DNA from: Thelonectria olida
Taxonomy: Eukaryota > Ascomycota > Sordariomycetes > Hypocreales > Nectriaceae
NCBI GenBank assembly: GCA_020736575.1
Contig: JAGPYM010000007.1
Coordinates: 1,116,001 to 1,180,000, forward strand
Length of the DNA stretch: 64,000 nucleotides
Reading direction: 5' to 3'
Shown here: positions 9,831 through 21,776 of the stretch, one piece after another
Layout of the letters: each line of letters begins with the position of its first letter
Numbering within the stretch: the stretch's first letter is position 1
The notes under the pieces: generated by a model
The model's input: the letters and a program-made list of their open reading frames with translations, nothing else
Told to the model about the DNA's origin: nothing
The model's database searches: none
Position numbers and translations under genes: made by a program

Positions 9831-12800
9831 GATCCATTTGGGACAATGTGGCCCAGAGGGTATACGAGAATGACACAGCTCAAGGCGTTTCGGTTTACGG
9901 AACTCCTCGGATTGGACCTGATGACCCAACTACAGAGACGAACCCGGGGACGCGGGGGAGGTCGGCTTCAAAGACAATGTCGCCCACGGAGCCGATATCA
10001 GCTACGGGAACAAGGACTCCTATTGCGGGATCGAGGACGCCTATTTCAAGATCAAGAACTCCCGTTGCAGAACCGAGAACTCCTGTTGCAGGATCTAGGA
10101 CTCCTATTGCAGATTCGATGGCTCGTGATGCAGGGTCCAGGACGCCTCTTTCAAGATCTAGGACTCCTATTGCAGATTCAACAGCTCGTATTGCAGGACT
10201 GAGCACTCCCACTCCGGAATCAAGGAATCCCATCGCAGAAACGACAACTCCTCGTACAGAAACGTGGACTCCCAGTATAGAGGCGACAACCCCTCATGCA
10301 GAAACATGGACTCCTAGCATAGAGACGTCGACTCCCACTCTAGAGACGACAACTCCGACTCCAGAGACAGCAACTCCCACCCCAGAGACGATAACTCCTA
10401 CAACCAAGAAGACCAGAGACAAGTCGGGATCGTCACCAAAAGTTACAGTTACGACTATCGAAACGGACTTAAGGGAAGAAGGATGGAAACCACTTTCAAT
10501 TTCAACACCGGTCCTCGTCACTGTCATCGCATTCACCCTCCTTATAGCCGCAGGTATCGAGACAGTCGCCCAGCGCAGCAAGGCGCAGGGCGGCCTCGCC
10601 TTGTCGCCATCCCTCGATGAAATTCCGACTTATGCCAGGCTCACCTACCTCTACGTTCCAACCCTAATAGCCGTCATCTATAGCATTATCTGGAGTTGGA
10701 TTGATCTAGACGTCAAGCGAATGCAACCATGGTTCGAGCTTTCCAAACCGGGTGGTGCTCAAGCCAACAACTCCATGTTCCTGGATTACCAGTATGAATT
10801 CGTGGCTTTAGTACCCATTCATGCTGCGAGGCGGAAGTAAGGACACCTCAGACACTACGAAATCGAGCAACCTTGGCTAACATTTAACAAGGCATTGGCC
10901 GGTGTTCTTTGCTGGAACAGCTATGGTTATTGTTTTCTGGCTGATTACACCGCTTCAAAGTGCTGTCCTTGGCACAGGTACTGCCGAGAAGATCGAGTTG
11001 GCAATCATTGATACTAGGTCCCAACTGCAGCCGCTCAGCGATCAAGTCTCTACTTTGGACCCCGAATTCCTCAACACTGGCTATGCGATTGGATGGCTGA
11101 ACCAGTCGTTTCCTTCCTTCGCGGCGTCTGAATATGCCCTGCTCCCTTACTATCTTCAAAAAGACCCAGCTCCCGACAAGATCGAGAGCAACTGGACGGC
11201 AACGACAACGAAACTCACCACAGACCTGGAGTGTTGGCCGGCTGAGATCGTGAGGCAGAAACCAGATTCCAAGAACTCCTACCACTTCCTGAACGGCAAG
11301 GGCTGCAACACAACCCTGGGTTTCACCAATGCCAACTACTCAATGTTGTATGTTGGTTATCATTCCAGCGCCTACTCTGACTATTGGCTTGGCGGTCCCG
11401 ACTGTCGAGAATCGGCCAATAACTCGGCCCACCAGTTTTTGGCTATCTGGGCGAAAACGATCCCAATCAAGGGGTCGTCAACAAGAAACCTCAACATCAC
11501 TGCTCTCTTCTGCGAAACGAGCTACCACAAGCAAACTGTAGTCGCGACGGTGGAGTCATCAAATTTTGAACCAGTCAATGCCTCCATCCAGGCCTCTTCG
11601 GACCTGGAGAAGCTGTCCGAGACGGAATTCAACTCGACCGCTTTTGAATTTGTTCTCGGGAATGGCATGGCTGATAGACCAATTAGAAGAGATTGGCCAT
11701 TCTCCCATGTTGTCGAGTCATCACCAAGACTCCAAGACACAGGCCTGACGCTCCCTGTCTCAAACATGGTTGGGTTTGCGCTTGCAGGTCGCGACTTACC
11801 GATCACCGACTACGCTGATGAGAAACTGCTTGCCCAAGTATACCGCGAGGCCCACCAATATTTGTTTTCTGCGGCAGTGAACACTCTCCTTGTCAACACT
11901 ACCGATATCTCAAATACCACTGCGTCCGTCCACTATTCCCTCTCAGGTGTTGTTGTCAGTAGGGTTTGGGCAACAACCGTGGAGAGCCTTTTGCTAGTTG
12001 TGGCTTTTTTTACGGCCGCTGTGTTGTGGTTTTGTCGTGCTGCCTCAAGCAATCTGCCGATGAATCCTTCTTCACTGGGGAGACAAGCCGACCTCTTCAG
12101 AGACAGCGCGGAGCTCATCAGTTCCTTTCGACCGATGGATAATGCAGATGAGAAGTCTCTACTGGAAGAGTTCAAGAATGACGGGTTTCGGCTCGCTAAT
12201 CAGACGGAATTCAAGCGACCAAAGGTCTTGGTTGAAAAAGCGGCTTCTGGTGAAGAGGGGCCCAGCTCGGTGAGAACAACGACCCAAAAAGGCTACTACC
12301 AGCCTGTTCGGCCCCTTGCTCTGAGACGAGAAAGTGGTTTTCTTTTTGTTACTTGCCTCGTTGGAATCATGGTTGGTCTTTCGTACCTGAAGCGGCAAGA
12401 AACTATCTACGACGGTAAGCTAAGTCAAGATACGTATCTACCCAGGGCGCACAGCAGCTGACAGCGTCTTAGGATTATCACGCCCATCCAGTAACTTCGA
12501 GGTCCTGCAACTCCTGGAAAACTACATACCGACCATAATAGCGACCTTGATAGAACCGTTCTGGGTCTTGCTGAACCGACTTCTTTGCGTCTTGCAGCCG
12601 TTCTCGGAGCTTTGGGAGGGTAAGGCAAAGGCATCCCGCTCGATTGACGCAACATACACATCTATTCCCCCTCAACTGGCTTTCTGGAGGGCTCTGAAGT
12701 CGCGTCATTATATCCTGTCACTGGTGTGCGTGGTGTCTCTCTTGGCCAACCTGCTTGCGATTGGACTGGGTTCCCTTTTCAACGAAGACGTAACAGCGAC

Positions 12801-14148
12801 AACCCACCCTTATTCCTTCCAGCCAGCATTCGCACCGCGGTTCAATAACGAGTCAGTCTACGACTTTGGAAGCCATGTCATGAGCAATCTTGCTGCCACC
12901 ACTATATACCAGGATCCCATGTACATTGTCCTGGCCAATATGTCTTCAGGGACGACTCTCCCACCATGGGTGTCGCAGGAGTACTACTTCCAGAGATATG
13001 ACTTGACGGCATCGAGTCCAGTCGGGCTGCACGATTACTACAAGCTTCAGACTCGAGGCTTTGGGGTGAACCCGAATTGTACTTCAGAACCTTACTCTGC
13101 CATCCCTGTCAATGCAACAGTCGAGGGCACCATCGCGGGCGGTCCTTGTGGAGATCTCATCGGGGCTGCAAAGATGGAAATACGAACCCCTCAAATGACT
13201 CGAGATAGTGGCATCTGCGCTATTGAATACATCGCAACACTGACCCATTCTAACGGCCCGGAGAAGTGTGATATGCCATTGACGATGGGATGGGCTCGTA
13301 CTTCCAAAGGAGAGGCCGAAAACGCAACAGTCCACGCCAGTTTCGCCATCTGTCGACCATTCTTTCAGACGGCCATGTTCAACATCACGGTGGATACGGA
13401 TGGGAAAGTCATCTCGTACAATAGAACGAGCGAATTGAAGAGAACCTTAGACTACGACGACTCGGAGCTCCACACCAACGGCATGTTTGCGCACATGAAC
13501 CACCAATGGAACGGGGACGGAGATGGATATCACAACGACACACTGACTTTCGACTGGATGAATTACCTCGTGGTATTGGCAACTGGCACAAGGTCTCACG
13601 TGGATCCCAACGGGCCTGTTCCTAACCCCGACGATTTGATTCCTACCATCGAAGACATATACCGCCGAACGTTCGTGGCCCTTCTTGGTCTCAATGAGCA
13701 CCTCTTTGACCAAACCGACCGCGGAAGCGCCACTATGGTGACTAGACACACCCAAGAAATAAGAATCTTTATGGAAGATGCCTCTTTCATCATCACGATG
13801 GCTGTTCTCGGCATAGATACAGTTGTCGCTCTCATCTTTTACACACGAGCCGTGGCATTTGTCTTGCCACGCATGCCGACAACACTGGGCTCGATTATCG
13901 CATACATGGCCCCAAGTCGGATGATGCGCTCTGGGAACAAAATAACGCCGGGGGCGTCGACTCGCACCTATAGCTTTGGAAGATACATTGCCTACGACGG
14001 ACAGGTGCAATTGGGCATTGAGATGGATCCGCATGTCGTTCGCGTAGACCCTTCGTCTCTGACAGAGAAGAAAGGCTTGTTGGAACGTGTCGGAATTAGA
14101 AAGGCAAAAGAAGTGAATAATGAGGTTAGAGATGGAACATGGTTATGA
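9827..14148 (+). CDS. Large multi-pass membrane protein, DUF3433 family
   Basis: Three exons (9827-10836, 10892-12414, 12473-14148) join in frame to 1402 residues. Both junctions are phase-consistent: ...AARRK-HWPVFFAGTA and QETIYDG-LSRPSSNFEV. About residues 60-200 are a hydrophilic Thr/Pro/Ser-rich cytosolic tail made of 7-residue repeats. It is followed by pairs of hydrophobic helices (near ISTPVLVTVIAFTLLIAAG, LYVPTLIAVIYSIIWSWI, FFAGTAMVIVFWLI, ESLLLVVAFFTAAVLWF, FLFVTCLVGIMVGLSYL, IIATLIEPFWVLL, ILSLVCVVSLLANLLAIGL, ITMAVLGIDTVVALIFY). Long extracellular or luminal loops with many N-x-S/T sites lie between them. This two-lobed plan, with the conserved IEPFW motif, is typical of the fungal DUF3433 family, whose function is unknown. 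Confidence 0.88.
10013..10411 (+). repeat. In-frame 21-bp minisatellite, 19 units
   Basis: Nineteen consecutive 21-nt units encode a 7-residue repeat, at first of the form RTPIAGS and later TTPTPET. The period is exact: units start at 10013 and every 21 nt to 10391 with no insertion or deletion. Early units share AGGACTCCTATTGCAG-like DNA while later units have drifted, so the array grew by tandem duplication under selection for frame. Every unit keeps a Thr-Pro or close variant, a possible proline-directed phosphorylation site. Confidence 0.92.
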
Positions 14149-14668
14149 GTCTACGATTATGTAAAAAGGGAGGGCGATGAGTACTACCTAGATACCTACC
14201 TATGTATAAATATTGTTTAACCTTTTTGTTAAGCCTTTTGTTTGCACTTGACCTATAATGGAACCTGAGTCCATTCTGGATATGCAGTGCCGATGCTTCC
14301 CCCCTGTGAGGCACTATGCCTGATCTTCCATCCTAATGCATTGTGAAGTACCTTGCATGGGTCCTTCTAGTCAACACTCGCCCTAAGAAAGTCATGGCAT
14401 CACAAAGTAGGTGAATAGAGGGCATCGGATGAAGTGAATGTTCATTGTGCGTTCTATACAAATACAAAAGGATCGACTATTGCCGAATCTGTCTCTGAAG
14501 TGAAGGATCTATCTACAGCCAAAACCCATGCCCATGCCCAAACCCGTGCCCAAACCCATATACCCCAATTCCCTACCAAACAAGAACGCCACCTAGCCTT
14601 ATTGGCATCTTGTCCAGAGTCCCTCCCCGTCCTTGATAACTAGGAAAGAATTCGTATAGGGCACGAAT
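14149..14668. other. Intergenic between convergent genes
   Basis: This is the shared 3' flank of the DUF3433 and AA11 genes. A short imperfect repeat of ACCCATGCCCA/AACCCGTGCCC type lies at about 14522-14565. I see no gene. Confidence 0.5.
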
Positions 14669-15823
14669 CTATGCTCGTACGCGGTGAGCGCGGCGCATGT
14701 GGACCTTAGCCCGCTTGGAGGCCATGGTCAGATCGCTGGACTGACCAGGGGTGCAAGAGACACCACTAGAAAGCTCCTGAGGCTCAGTCCAAGCACCGCT
14801 GGCACAGCGCTGGAAAGAAGTGCCTCCAATGCAGTTCCATTCACCCTCGGTGGAGCAAGCATCGCCGGCGGAGAAGCCAGAACCATCACCACTGCCGGAG
14901 CTGGGAGTAGAAGTAGTAGCAGCAGGGGGGTCGGAGGCAACGGGAGTGCTGACAACGGGAGCAGCTGAGGTGGCGGCAGGAGCCTCCGTAGTGGCAGGTG
15001 TGTCAGAAACAGTGATGAAAACGCCCCCAGGCACGCTTGTGGCGGCACCGCCCTTGCTCGTAGTCCCGGGAGCGGCAGTTGTGGTAGGAGCGGCAGCTTG
15101 CGTAGTAGAGGCACCACCGCTACCACCACCAGTGGCAGCAGCACAGGCAGGGCCAGTGGGAGTAGCAAAGTCATCAGTGCTTCCGTTAAACTTGTCGACA
15201 TCATCACCGGGGTTGGGGAACTGAACGTCCGTGCTGTCCTGAGTACCGCAGTCGTCGCCAATGTTGGCGACAAAGATATCGGGAAGGGCATCTAGAGCGC
15301 TCTCAGAGCCACCAGAGCCAGTAACAGTGAGGGGAGCGCAGTTCATGTACATCTCACGGTTACCGACCTTGTTGAACCAGGTCCAAGCGATGGTGTAGTT
15401 GCCAGCAGCCAAGTCCTTGGGGATGGTGTAGTCGTAGGTGTACGGATCATCCGCGTTGGCATCATCTCCCATGTTTCCTGCTTGGTCCCTGGCAGGGCAG
15501 CCACCTTCGATGGACTTGATGACCTTGAACTTGGAGTCCTTCGTAGGTTCGAGGTCGGTAGTGATGGAGATTTGGCAGGATCCGCCGCCATGAACGGCCG
15601 TACCCTTGAAAGAAAGCTGCTGTTTGCTTCCTTGGGCGTAGACGTTGCTGGCGCCCTCGGCCTCAAAGGCGCCAGTTCGCATCTTGCAAGGGTAGTTGGA
15701 GCCATCAGCCTCCAAGGGGCCGTTGCTGAGTGTGGAGAGGCCGTAAGGGACAGGATTGGCCATGAGCATGTGAGCACTGGCAGCGGAGGCCAGGCCGGCA
15801 ATAGTGAAAGCCTTGGTGAACAT
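14669..15823 (-). CDS. Secreted AA11 lytic polysaccharide monooxygenase with C-terminal X278-like module
   Basis: This is a single-exon gene of 384 residues. The signal peptide (residues 1-17, ending SAASA) is followed by His18, which becomes the N-terminal copper ligand of the mature enzyme (HMLMANPVPYG). The copper brace is completed by His78 in AVHGGGSCQ (mature 61), with an axial Tyr159 in NREMYMNC (mature 142), the same spacing as in characterised AA11 enzymes. The catalytic domain runs to about residue 235. An Ala/Thr/Pro-rich linker (about 235-315) leads to a Cys-containing module (ACSTEGEWNCIGG...FQRCASGAW), like the X278 chitin-binding module found behind AA11 domains. The tail is basic. 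The family oxidatively cleaves chitin outside the cell, so wall remodelling, fungal or insect chitin use are all plausible. Confidence 0.93.
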   Translation of the reverse strand: MFTKAFTIAGLASAASAHMLMANPVPYGLSTLSNGPLEADGSNYPCKMRTGAFEAEGASNVYAQGSKQQLSFKGTAVHGGGSCQISITTDLEPTKDSKFKVIKSIEGGCPARDQAGNMGDDANADDPYTYDYTIPKDLAAGNYTIAWTWFNKVGNREMYMNCAPLTVTGSGGSESALDALPDIFVANIGDDCGTQDSTDVQFPNPGDDVDKFNGSTDDFATPTGPACAAATGGGSGGASTTQAAAPTTTAAPGTTSKGGAATSVPGGVFITVSDTPATTEAPAATSAAPVVSTPVASDPPAATTSTPSSGSGDGSGFSAGDACSTEGEWNCIGGTSFQRCASGAWTEPQELSSGVSCTPGQSSDLTMASKRAKVHMRRAHRVRA

Positions 15824-18800
15824 TTTGAAGGAGGGTTGGTCTAAACGTTCCAGACGATAGTATTCAAGTCTTTGAAGTTGTGAGAGTTGTCGTCAAGACG
15901 GGATCGAAAGTCGATGAGTGGTATCACAAAAGAAGGTCTGTACTGCGCCAGGCAATACGGTGTCGTAGACAATGAAGCTAAAGGACTAGCCTTTGAAAGA
16001 AAAGAAGAAGGAATGGAATGTCGTGGTGACAATCTCACTGAAAGGATCGACTGTAGACTTGTTTGGGGCCTGAAGAACAAAAGAGTTTGTGAGATGGAGA
16101 TCGAGCTGGTCTTATATAGGTTCTCAAGTCCATAGCAAAGGACTGGCCATGGATGCCCACGGGACAGACGCACAGCATCGTGCCAAGGAGAAGTCCGAAG
16201 AAGGGCTGCAGGAACGCGCTACTCCTGGAGTGACTACTGTACTCCGAGTTTGACTCTATCCACATATGGACAAGGGAGAGTCATGGCCATGATGATCCCC
16301 GACCAGTCAGGCTCGGTGATCACCCTCAGACGACGACGTTTCGAAGCATGGCGGGAAGGCAAGGGGCATGAGGTCCGTGGAGAATGCGAGGCAACACGAT
16401 GATGATAGGCCCGTCGTATTGTTTCAAGACGGATCTGGTCACCAGTAGTTTGTGTGAGTGGGCTTGGTTCAGCGAAGCCCAAGTTCAGACGGCGCCTTGA
16501 CCCCTGGCTAATGGATGAAAGTCCAAAGCGCCTCCGGGCAGACGTTGCCGGAGATGGAGGCACTGCCGCGTGGAGAGACATCAGAGTGTGCTGTGCTAAG
16601 TTTGACGGGGCAAAACGGAGTGTCATGCAAGTGCTGAGGTCCCTGGCTTACTCGCTTCGGGTCCACGGGTTTCTGCGTGAGATGGGCAGTTGATTCGCTG
16701 TGCTATCCAGTCATGCTCGGCAGTGTTTCCAGTTTGGCAGTCTAGTGTAGGCCGCCAATGGTGGCAACGAGCTGAGCGCGGTGAGTGTCGGGCTTCAGCG
16801 AGAGGCGATGTCATTGGGATACGTGCCGGACCGTGGGCCGTGGATGTTTATGTCTCCGACCAGGGGGGCGACCGCCAATCAGGCCCTGTCGACCCGCGTG
16901 CATGGAATCGGAGCCCGCCACAGACTGGGGACGACGCGACGGACCCTCATGCGGGCAGTGGCCAGCCACACTTGGAGAGAGTCAAGGGTGGCGGAACGGC
17001 ATTTGGCAGCAGGATTGTAGCATTGGTTTTCGGTTCAGTTGCCGTCTCATCCTTTCGAGCATTGACTATTCTCAGAACATAACCTAGGAAGCCTCTTGAT
17101 GGGCTAGGATCGAATGTTTGCTCCCGTAACCAGTGTTTGAACCAAAGCAGATGGGAAATCCTATTGACATGCTGGGCTTTGTCGTCCCCACAAAGAACCA
17201 CCGTTGACTCTTCCAGGGGCATGGATCGCAACGACAGGGGTCCTCCCATGACAACGGAGTCTGGAGCATCAGGGGCCAGTCGACTAAGGCGCACAGGGGA
17301 CCAGGTGTCCAGGGGCTGCTTGCAAGTTCTAAGACAAGATGGGACAAGTAGATCAACCAGATGCGGCATAGCGGAAAAGAGTCAACCACCAGTCGTCCGT
17401 CGAGATGGTGCCAAGGCTCAAACGTTTGCATGATGAGACGACACTTGGTGTCCAAAGAAGAAAGGTGTTTGGGCCGGAGCATACCATGGCTTGCGTAACG
17501 ACACTGCGAACGGATTGAGTCAAGATTTGGCGACGCAAACCGGAGGCTATCGATTTCTTTTCGGCCCTCTTGACAGGCTTTTCTGTGCTGTGACAGCTTG
17601 AGACAGTCTGACTGGTTGAGATTCAGCTCTAAGAAGTAATAGCCATCGACTCTAGTCATTCCGTGCCACATGTTCCGCCAGATATTGGAAGTGAGTGCAT
17701 TTGCGTAGTTTGGTGGATCACTGTTTCGACTTGGGCCCGTAGGTAGATCTCGGGGACGTCACCTCCCTGGGTTGAGGAGAATGACACTGGACGAAGCCCC
17801 TGATGATCCTCCTCGGGGGTTCGGATTGGCGACTCGCAAGCATGGGGGGCTTCCTAGGACTTGTAAGGGTTTTCGCTATGAGTCGGAGAACGGGCCTGTC
17901 CGTCGGCGCTGTGTATTACGGCGAATAGGAGGCATCGTAATGGGTGTAGATCGTGAAACTGAGCCAGTTTCATGGGGCGACATTTTTTCTCTTGGGGCTT
18001 CTCCTCGGTGAGATGAATCGCTACACGCGGATGGCGGCATATCGAAAAAATTTTTCTCGGCAAAAAGAAACCGGGAATGTCGCCAATGTCCACGCGCTGT
18101 CGATCAAGGCGTCAGTATCGCGGCTTCAACGGTTGGTGAAGTTGGTGTTGCGGCTTGTGCGTGGTGCTTCCTGTCAAGCTGCTGTGGGGTTGTTTGTTGG
18201 TTTGAGGCTTCTGTGTGTAGCCGCCTGGAAGGACCCGAGCGAGGCTGTTTCCGATTTCGTCCCAATTCTGTTTTGACGTGGCGGGTGCCCACTGAGGTGC
18301 AGCTGACCGCTATTCGTCGCTGCGACCAGGCTGTCCCAGCTGCTCTTTCCCTCTCCAGTCGTGGCCAGTTTCTGCGGCCTCCCGCCAACAGTTAACGGGG
18401 AAGGGGAGAATTTCAGCCACTGCCCGTCCTGCCAGCTCACTGTTAGTGTCAGAGCTAATGCGGCCCTTTCCACAGCCGCCATCAACGTAGCCAATTGTTT
18501 CTTTTCGTCCATGTCTGGATGACCTCACATATTGGCTTCTCTACCAGTCAAGGAGCCCAGAGCTTACATGCTTTGCGTTTGAGACGTCGCATGAGGTCTC
18601 GAGGTTGCCCATACCAATACAAGCTCTCAGCCCTACTATCGACTTGCAAGCGCTGACAAGATACTAATTCTGGCCCTTGACCACCTATTTTGGCCAGCTG
18701 CTTACATGACTCCGTCTCAAACAATAGCTTTGTGTTTTATTTTTCAAAATGACTTACCTTGGCCGCATGGCACCAATCGATGAAACGGAATAGTCGCCCA

Positions 18801-20115
18801 AGGCCCCTCGGAATGTCATTCACGCCGAAAATTTACGGAATCTTGGCTTCGTAGGACTGACGGACATTCATAGTGACAGCAGCGCAACGAAGGGAAGCTG
18901 CCAAGCCTACTGTCGGTCATGGGCGGGACCAGGACACCAGATGACGGGCCGATGCCACAGATTAGACGCTATGCTCTAGGACTGGAGGACATGACTGAGG
19001 CGGAAGGCGGACGAGGAAGCAAAACAACTTGACCATGTCTCCCCTTCTCCTGACGAGACCGCATGAATACTGAGCGGACATGACAAGCAAGGGCCACGCC
19101 TCTGTCGCATCTTTGTGGGGGCGAGGAAGATCAGCCCGAACCTCCTGGTTCTCTGCCTTCCCTTTGCACTCTAAGATCAAACAAACAATCGACAAGGGCG
19201 CCCATAGTACTCACCAGACTACTGACAAGCATGAAACTTCATCCCCGCTTGCAACACATCGCAGTGTTTTGGCCACCCTACGTACGTATGCGTTTCGTAG
19301 CGTTCACAGCCACATCACAGGTGAGTTAATCTATCCAAGAAACTGTTTTGTTTGAGATGGCGGTGGCCCTGAGGCGATAGCCGAGACTAGAGTTCGTCTC
19401 GTCTCTATAACTAATGCATTCAGAGTTACCTTTCTTTTCCAGGAGGAGTCACTGCGACCTTCATTCATCACCACATGTTATGCGACACGACGACTGAGGA
19501 TGACGACCAATGCTGACCTAATATCATCGTGACCTAATTATAGAGGTTGAATGATATTTCGCATCGAACTTACGACCCGGCACATTGGTCGGATCACACC
19601 TTCGGTGGGACGGGTGAGGAGAAGGTAAACGAGGAGAAGAAAACACAACCAACAACACTGACAAGGGTTTTCCAGAATTTGGACCAGAATTTGGGAATAC
19701 GTGTTAGACGCCCAGGAAGAATTCGGATCCGGTCTTCTACTTCTTGCGGGGAGCCCCGTTATTGACAGCTAACGGACCAACAGCCCAACAACCCAACACA
19801 TGACGAGCTTCACCGTCCTCGGTATTCCCAAGCGCTTGCGCTGATAACGTGATTTATATTCGCTGCATCTCGTATCGGAGCTGTTCAACTCGATTCGTAT
19901 CGCCGCGCAAGGCTTTCCGGTCTGTCGGAAGCGACGACTCCTTGGCACTGCTCACCGCCAGCTCACCGCCAGCGCCACCATGCCTCATTTCCCCTGCGAC
20001 CGTCTCGGCCACCAGCGAGCAAACAGAAAGCGGCGCTTAGCGATGGGTGCGGATCAAGCAGTAGCATTCACGATAGCCTTATCTTCGGGGTCTTGAAAAT
20101 ATAAGCGAGTGTGGT
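15824..20115. other. Gene-poor 4.3-kb intergenic region
   Basis: This stretch contains the AA11 upstream region and then about 3.5 kb in which I find no convincing coding sequence. Open frames on both strands (for example 17084-17671 minus, 16947-17369 minus, 18104-18528 minus) overlap each other and lack domains, good starts or splice-extended conservation. No tRNA, 5S rRNA or transposon ends were recognised. It may hold regulatory DNA, a non-coding transcript or a decayed gene. Confidence 0.5.
16111..16120 (-). promoter_or_regulatory. TATA box candidate for the AA11 gene
   Basis: On the minus strand this reads CCTATATAAG, about 290 bp before the AA11 start codon. A sharp TATA element suits a strongly inducible secreted-enzyme gene. 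The assignment rests on motif and position only. Confidence 0.4.
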
Positions 20116-20727
20116 TTAGCGTTTGGGCGAGAGTGGCCACTTACCTTGCTCGTAGATCCAGTCGCCTCGGGTCCAGGACTTCATCTTTTCTCTGCGAAAC
20201 TCTTCAAAGTCCCACTCCTTTTTCTCCAGGTACTCGGGGACGTTAAATACGTACACTATCGTCTCCTTGTACTCGTCACCCTTAGTGGCGTCTCCTTCCT
20301 TCTTTAACAGTTTGACCTTGACCGTCTCCCTGTTATATTCAGATCCCTCGAAGTAGTCCAACTTCTGGACGTTGGCATCGGTCAGGCCCGTGGCGTAGAT
20401 TCCGAGGACAGAATGCCCCTTCTCGGCAATGATACCCGGATAGTCGGCATATTGAACGCGATGGCGGCAATATCCATCCAACGTGGCGGGTGTGAAAGTG
20501 TGTAAGTCTTTGATGACCTGATGAGGGTTTGAATCTCCATAGCAAACGCTGTAGAAAACTTCAGGGGCCATCTGTTCCCTGTTAGTATATGGGCTTGAGA
20601 GGTCGACGTTCCTTTCACACTGAGCCTTACCAAAGTCCCTGACGGTATGGTCAGTCTCGATAAACGAAGGGAATATGCCATTGGTCTAGAACATACCGTA
20701 GAAGAAGGCTGTAAACTCTCCACTCAT
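20116..20727 (-). CDS. AIG2-like / gamma-glutamyl cyclotransferase-fold protein
   Basis: Three exons on the minus strand (20697-20727, 20631-20638, 20116-20571) give 164 residues. Splicing is driven by the family motif: exon 1 ends FFYG, an 8-nt microexon supplies GTL, and exon 3 starts MAPEVFYSV, restoring the FFYGTLM start of the GGCT-like fold. Introns have GTATGT and GTAAGG donors. Later family landmarks are YPGIIAEKGHSVLGIYATGL and the catalytic-type glutamate in LDYFEGSEYNRETVKV. Relatives act on gamma-glutamyl amines or peptides; the real substrate is unknown. The C-terminus (KMKSWTRGDWIYEQGKWP) is typical of fungal members. Translation from the exon-3 ATG alone would delete the substrate-binding YGTL loop. 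Confidence 0.85.
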
Positions 20728-21776
20728 CTTGTCCTTATCTGATCCTGAACCTGTTCTGGGATGATAGTGATAAGGCCTCAATGTGGGAATGAGGCTGCCA
20801 AAAGTGGGTTGAAGTTGGAGAATGTTGAACTGAGACTGGAGCTCCTCAGGGGCGTATTATACACGGCAATTGCAGCTTCCACCCGTGGCACTTGCGTGAC
20901 GTGACGGTTATACAGACAAGAAGTTTGAGTAAGTGGTTGCTGTGCTGAGATCGGAGTTGGAGCTGCCTGACAACCAAAGCTAATGAGGTGGTTGCTTGTT
21001 CGCATCCATTGTGGTGGGGCTCGCCGCCTTTTTCGTCGGTGCAGCCTAAGAAGGGCATAATTCCTCGAGGAACTATGTATCACGCAACTTCTCGCGCTGG
21101 AAGCCTAACCCGGAGTAGCCGTGCCTAAAGTTGCCTTGGATACAACTATGGGCTGTTTTCCGTGGTGCGCGAGAATTGCTTTTATTAGACAAAGTAAATG
21201 ACTATTCTATCGATGCACAGGAACAGGCACAAGCTCTGTGAGTCGAATCAAGGAGGAGACAGCCATAAAGGCCATTCGAAGTCAGGAACTGGGTAATGCA
21301 GAGTGGAGTCTGGCCTTGCCAACCCCGGTTGGGGAACGCCGTGCGATTGGTTCAAAGTCTCTCACTAGCGCCGGATAAAAGTTATTGAATCCCCTAGCGC
21401 AAGTCGAATTGGCAGCCGCGACCCCCAGATTCGAGGTTTCTCTAAATTTCAACGCGAGGCGTCTTTCACGTCTACCTGGTCACCACTGCTAAACCTACTC
21501 CTGTGCCGCGAAGTATTTCAACCGCAACATCCCCTCTTTGCCAACACGCCAATCGAGCACATCGATCCGACTTAATTCAACCAATTTTCGCGACTGCACC
21601 AATATTTCGGATTTTCTACGACGCTTTTCCGTCTTCGATGCCGTGCGGCATTCCACGATAGCTTCGCGAAACGCACCCACCTTCATACGACCTCACACCT
21701 GCAAGGAGCCACAGCTTGCTGAGCCTGCTGCGTATGGAAGGAGACGCTGCGTCGCGTTGGCGCGAATAATGCAATC
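20728..21776. other. Divergent promoter region between GGCT-like gene and TRA1
   Basis: About 1 kb lies between two start codons on opposite strands, so both promoters lie here. Short open frames at 20778-21083 and 21495-21795 have no support as genes. Confidence 0.55.

Noticed and set aside
14520..14570. Short CCCAAACCC/CCCATGCCC repeat, considered as a telomere-like or CRISPR-like array
   Set aside because: Only a few imperfect units, no spacers, and no TTAGGG-type match; it is ordinary low-complexity DNA.
17084..17671. 195-codon minus-strand open frame in the gene-poor region
   Set aside because: Cys/Trp-rich with no domain and overlapped by other frames; composition is not protein-like.
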